Positions 60,269 to 64,000 of a stretch of DNA of 64,000 nt are shown here, in pieces. This DNA comes from Bretschneidera sinensis (taxonomy: Eukaryota; Streptophyta; Magnoliopsida; Brassicales; Akaniaceae): NCBI GenBank assembly GCA_023935145.1, contig CM043705.1, positions 54,051,084 to 54,115,083 on the forward strand, in the 5' to 3' direction. Each line of letters opens with the position of its first letter. Within the stretch, counting starts at the first letter, position 1. The notes beneath the pieces are model-generated. The model did no database searches and had not been told where the DNA came from. It worked only from the letters and a program-made list of their open reading frames with translations. Made by a program: the position numbers and the translations under genes.

Positions 60269-61263
60269 TGTTGGTATTTGTCTAAGGTTTAAACGTGGTC
60301 TAAACATGGTTCAAAGATGGTTAAAGTCTAAACCAAGGTTGAAAGATTAAAATACAGCATGTTAAAGGAGTGCACACATGTGTGTGCATCCATTTGGGTG
60401 TCTGTGCACACTCATAATCAACAAAGCAAAGTAGTGCGCACTGCTGTGTGAAGGGCAGCATCAGTGTGCGCCTCATTGCCCCTTCCCCAGTGCCTCACCA
60501 CCTAGCAAGGAAGTAGCTTGGAGAAGGGCAGCGCCATACCGCCCCTCCACCAGCACCGCACCACCCAGAATGTGGTGCAAAGGAGCTCTGTCTAGCGCCT
60601 CACCGCCCCCTGTTCAGCGCCTAGGCGCTAGGCAAACTGATGCACACATGGACAGCTTGTTTCAACCTCCTCTTAGGTTCATGGATGCAAGGTTAAAATG
60701 CACAACACCACTTAGGATTGATGGAGGGCCATAGTTAAGTGGTCATCAAAGATCTAAGGGTGGAGATTGACTCTCAAAATTGGACAAGAAGTTGGTGCAC
60801 TATATAAAGGGTCACCTAGCTTCATTCTCAACACAAGTTTGTGACATGCTTTGAGATCAATTGTAAAGAGTGACATACAAGAGAGAATTATGTAAGAGTG
60901 CAAAGACACAAACATGAGAGGGACTCGTTGTAGAGAGGCTGGTTATAAAAAGAGAGAAGTAGTATATATTTGATAGAGAGCATTGTAATAGTTCTTATCA
61001 TCTTCTTTCTTCTCTTCTTGGTTTCTTCAAGAACTTATGGTTTCTTGAAGAGGGGTTGCTGTATTGTAAAGAACCATTGAGATTTAGTGCAGAGAATTCA
61101 GAGGAACTCACGGGAACATAGGCTATTGCCGAACTTCGATAACAAATCACTGGTCTTCTTTTCTTTCTTGCTTTCAATTGTTGTATTTCTTTCTACAAGT
61201 CATTTTAGACTTGGGTGTTTGGAAGATCACCACCTGGGCATCTTGTCAATGTGATTTCCAATA
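60269..61263 (+). mobile_element. 5' LTR of a TNT1/Tork-like copia element (~1 kb)
   Basis: Starts TGTTGGTATTTG. The end is taken at TTCCAATA before ctggtatcagag, giving TGTTGG..CCAATA ends with one mismatch. An alternative end is TACCACA at 61292, because a second, better primer-like sequence (TGGTATCAGAGCTT) starts at 61297. A TATA-like tatataaagg lies near 60805-60815. A GC-rich patch at 60440-60640 includes the palindrome gcgcctaggcgc. Confidence 0.75.
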
Positions 61264-61590
61264 CTGGTATCAGAGTTAGAGGAGATACCACAATAGTGGT
61301 ATCAGAGCTTGCACAGTTGGGTGTCGAAGCAAGAACAGAAGGTGACGGAGTCAAGACTCCAAGAATCGAAGGTCAACTTCTTGGGTGATTCAAGAACAGA
61401 GTTAAGATCTATATCTGATCGTGTTCTTGAGGGTGATTCAAGAACAGAATAAAGATCAAGATATGACCGTGTTCTTGAGGGTGATTCAAGAACGGTATTA
61501 AGATCCATCTTCGATCTGTGTTCTTGAGGTTTAGAAGAAGTTGGAAAGCATTTGTGGGTGCTGTATAAATCAAAGGATCTTTTTCGCAAG

Positions 61591-62274
61591 ATGAGTTCAA
61601 ATTTCATGGTTGAGAAGTTTGATGGAAAGGGAGATTTTTCCCTGTGGAAGTGGAAGATCAAGGTAGTTTTAATGCAACAGAAAGTGGACTTGGCTATTGG
61701 AGAAGATGATGCTTTTCCAGCAAGTGTCACTGAGGACCAGCGAAATGAAATGAAGAAGATGACATACAGCACCATCTTCTTGCACATGTCGGATAATGTC
61801 ACAAAGAAGTGCAGAGACTCAGAAGATCCAGCTATCATATGGAAGAAACTAGATGAGTTGTTTCTTGCCAAGACTCTCTCGGATAAGAGACATCTTCGTA
61901 AACAAATCTTTGCTTTTAAATTTGATCCTAATAAAGAGTTGCAAGATAATCTTGATGCCAAGATAAGGAGTGCATCAAGTGGAAGAAGGCTGTTCATTAA
62001 AAGAAAGCCAGCAACTCGGTATAGCAGCAATATGCATGGCTACTACCGGGACAGAGATAGAGGAGAGAGCCATGGGAGAGAGCAGTCCAAACCGAGATTT
62101 GGAGGGAAGAGATGCTACTACTGCCATAAGGAGGGTCATGTCAAGAAAGATTGCAAGAAGATGACAAGGGATAGAGGAATAAGCCACACCAAGAATGGAG
62201 AGGCTTCGGTTACCAAGACAGAACAACAAGATAATGATGTTCTTGTTGTGTGCTCAAATGTGAGCAAGAGGTAA
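61591..62274 (+). pseudogene. Copia gag with internal deletion
   Basis: Start M-S-S-N-F-M-V-E-K-F-D-G-K at 61591 (an upstream in-frame Met at 61552 is less likely). It continues F-S-L-W-K-W-K-I-K and I-W-K-K-L-D-E-L-F, then jumps from E-L-Q-D-N-L-D to a basic region before the zinc knuckle CYYCHKEGHVKKDC (about 62112-62153). The intervening gag core present in related elements (tens of residues) is missing, so the 227-residue frame is a shortened gag. Confidence 0.8.
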
Positions 62275-64000
62275 GAAAGCAGTGGAAAATGGATCTTAGA
62301 TACCCGGTGCACTCATCGCATGTGCCCTCACCGGAGTTGGTTCAAGAATTTCAAGGAAACCAATGATGAAAGGGTTTTCTTGGGGAATGATATTTCTTAC
62401 CAAGTGAGGGGCACAGAGACATCCAGGTGAGGATGTTTGATGGAATGACAAGGCTACTAAAAGATGTGAGATATCTCTTGGATTTGAGGAGGAATTTGAT
62501 CTCATTGGGGCAGCTGGATTCCATGGGGTATACATGCAAAGTAGAGGGAAGAAAGATCAAGGTGGCCAAGGGATCTTTGGTAGTGATCAAGGCAGCAAGA
62601 AACGATGGACTCTATGAGATGATCGGAGAGACAAAAATCATTGATCAAGCAGCAAGCTTGATGGCTGAGATGGATAGGGCAGCCCTTTGGCACACTCGCT
62701 TGGGACACATGAGCGAAAAGGGCCTGCAAGTTCTTAGCAAGGATGGTCTACTTGGAGGAGACAAAGTAGAGAAACTGAATTTCTGTGAGAGTTACATTCT
62801 TGGGAAGCAACACTGGGTAAGCTTTAACACCGGAGTGCACAAGTCTAAGAGGAATCTTGACTACATTCATTCAAACCTTTGGGGACCAGCAGGAACACCA
62901 ACACAGGGAGGTAACTTTTACTTTCTGTCTTTGATTGATGATTATTCAAGAAGAGTGTTGGTTTATTTGGTTAAAAATAAATCAGATGCTTTGAATAAAT
63001 TGGTGGTGTGGAAAGGGCTGGTAGAGACTCAAATAGGCAGGGTAGTTAAGGGGATAAGAACCGATAATAGCTTAGAAATTTTTAACCAAGAACTTGATCA
63101 ATTCTGTAGGTTAAATAGGATTCTAAGACATAGAACGGTTGTGGAAACTCCTCAGCAAAGTGGAGTTGCTGAGAGGATGAATAAGACTCTTATGGAAAAG
63201 GTTAGGTGCATGTTAAATGGATTTGGTTTCCAAAATATTTTTGGGGAGAAGCTGTGGCTACAGCTGCATACTTGGTAAATAGATCACCCTCTAGAGCTTT
63301 AGAGCTCAAGACTCCCATGGAGATGTGGAGGGGGAAACCCCCTGAATTAAGTAACCTTAGGACTTTTGGGTGTGCTGCATATGCACATCAAGAGGAGGAT
63401 AAACTTAGCTCAAGATCTAGAAAATGCATATTTCTAGGATATGGTGATGGGGTTAAGGGATATAGGTTGTGGTCCTTAGAAAAGAAAGGCATGCAACTTA
63501 TCATAAGTAGGGATGTTATTTTTAATGAATTATTATTTCCCTACTTGGAGAAAACTAACCCTGCAGAGGCTAGTGAGCAAACCAGTCTAGAAGTTATGGA
63601 GCATCGCATCAAGGAGAGTTCGGTTCAGGTAGAGCAAGGAAGGCAAGAGGGTTCAGACCAGGTAGAGCCCATTGATGAATGCCAAGCTTAGGATACTCGT
63701 GAGGAGGTTGAACTGGAAGTTGATGATGATGGGAGTCAGAATGACTATCAACTCACAAGAGACCGGGAAAGAAGGCTAGTCGGACCACCTTCAAGATATG
63801 GTTTTGCAGATGCTGTGGATGCAGTTGTTCCTTGGACAGAAAGAGAGATGAATGAACAAGAGACTTACATTGATGCCATAGGATGTAAGGATTCGCCAAG
63901 ATAAAAGCTAGCTATGGAGGAAGAAATAGATTCTTTGAGGAAGAACAACTTCTGGGAATTGGTGCACATTCCGGGAAATCAGAGAGTTGTGCATTGTAAG
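62275..64000 (+). pseudogene. Copia pol (protease, integrase, start of RT), truncated by window end
   Basis: Protease core reads W-I-L-D-T-R-C-T-H-R-M-C-P (62285-62325), where D-S-G is expected. Pre-integrase H-T-R-L-G-H-M-S-E-K-G-L lies at 62692-62727, with the second Cys pair damaged (C-E-S-Y). In the integrase core (62427-63278) the first catalytic Asp is replaced (H-S-N-L-W-G-P), while I-R-T-D-N and P-Q-Q-S-G-V-A-E-R-M-N keep the others. The frame shifts near 63210 and continues to 63691 (V-N-R-S-P-S, F-G-C-A-A-Y, F-L-G-Y-G-D-G-V-K-G-Y). RT starts after 63900 (E-E-E-I-D-S-L-R-K-N). Non-functional. Confidence 0.85.

Noticed and set aside
61302..62030. 242-codon minus-strand frame opposite copia gag
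   Set aside because: The plus strand carries the recognisable gag and zinc knuckle. The minus frame is an antisense shadow.

Overview
The window is AT-rich plant nuclear DNA, most likely from a eudicot. It is dominated by decayed LTR retrotransposons, with tRNA-iMet-type primer sites, Ty1/copia and Ty3/gypsy pol domains, hAT and foldback elements, and genes split by GT-AG introns. Only one ordinary host gene is clear: 60S ribosomal protein L7 (RPL7, minus strand, six coding exons 16948-18504). Its large 5'UTR intron carries a 1.29 kb non-autonomous hAT-like insertion.

Layout. 1-4787: the 3' end of a Sirevirus-like copia element (remnant of an extra ORF, polypurine tract, 1.17 kb LTR), abutting the integrase of an older minus-strand copia with a 620 bp LTR. 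4788-8562: copy 1 of a duplicated segment. 8563-16900: intergenic DNA with a foldback element, a probable non-autonomous gypsy (Tat-like) element packed with minisatellites, and an unidentified pseudogene. 16948-21560: RPL7. 22319-22783: a MITE-like element. 22784-60055: copy 2 of the duplicated segment, broken by three insertions. 60269-64000: 5' part of a TNT1/Tork-like copia element.

The three insertions in copy 2 are: (a) 23275-28571, a 5.3 kb DNA-transposon-like insertion holding a chimeric gene; (b) 29065-56025, a three-level nest in which a gypsy element (TSD actaa) contains a Sirevirus-like copia (31019-49674, TSD aatac), which contains a second member of the same gypsy family (36695-45179, TSD ttgag); and (c) 56275-57493, a solo copia LTR. 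Reading the coding pieces across the nest restores the expected order of each host element, so the insertion order is clear.

The most interesting object is the chimeric gene in (a). Seven minus-strand exons with canonical splice sites join the first 109 codons of gamma-tubulin complex protein 2, starting at its ATG, to two internal exons of the cohesin loader MAU2/SCC4 and a terminal exon of unknown origin. All junctions are in phase and give a 255-residue open frame. This looks like transposon gene capture with exon shuffling. The retrotransposon ORFs, by contrast, carry stops, frameshifts and catalytic-site substitutions and are not functional as they stand.
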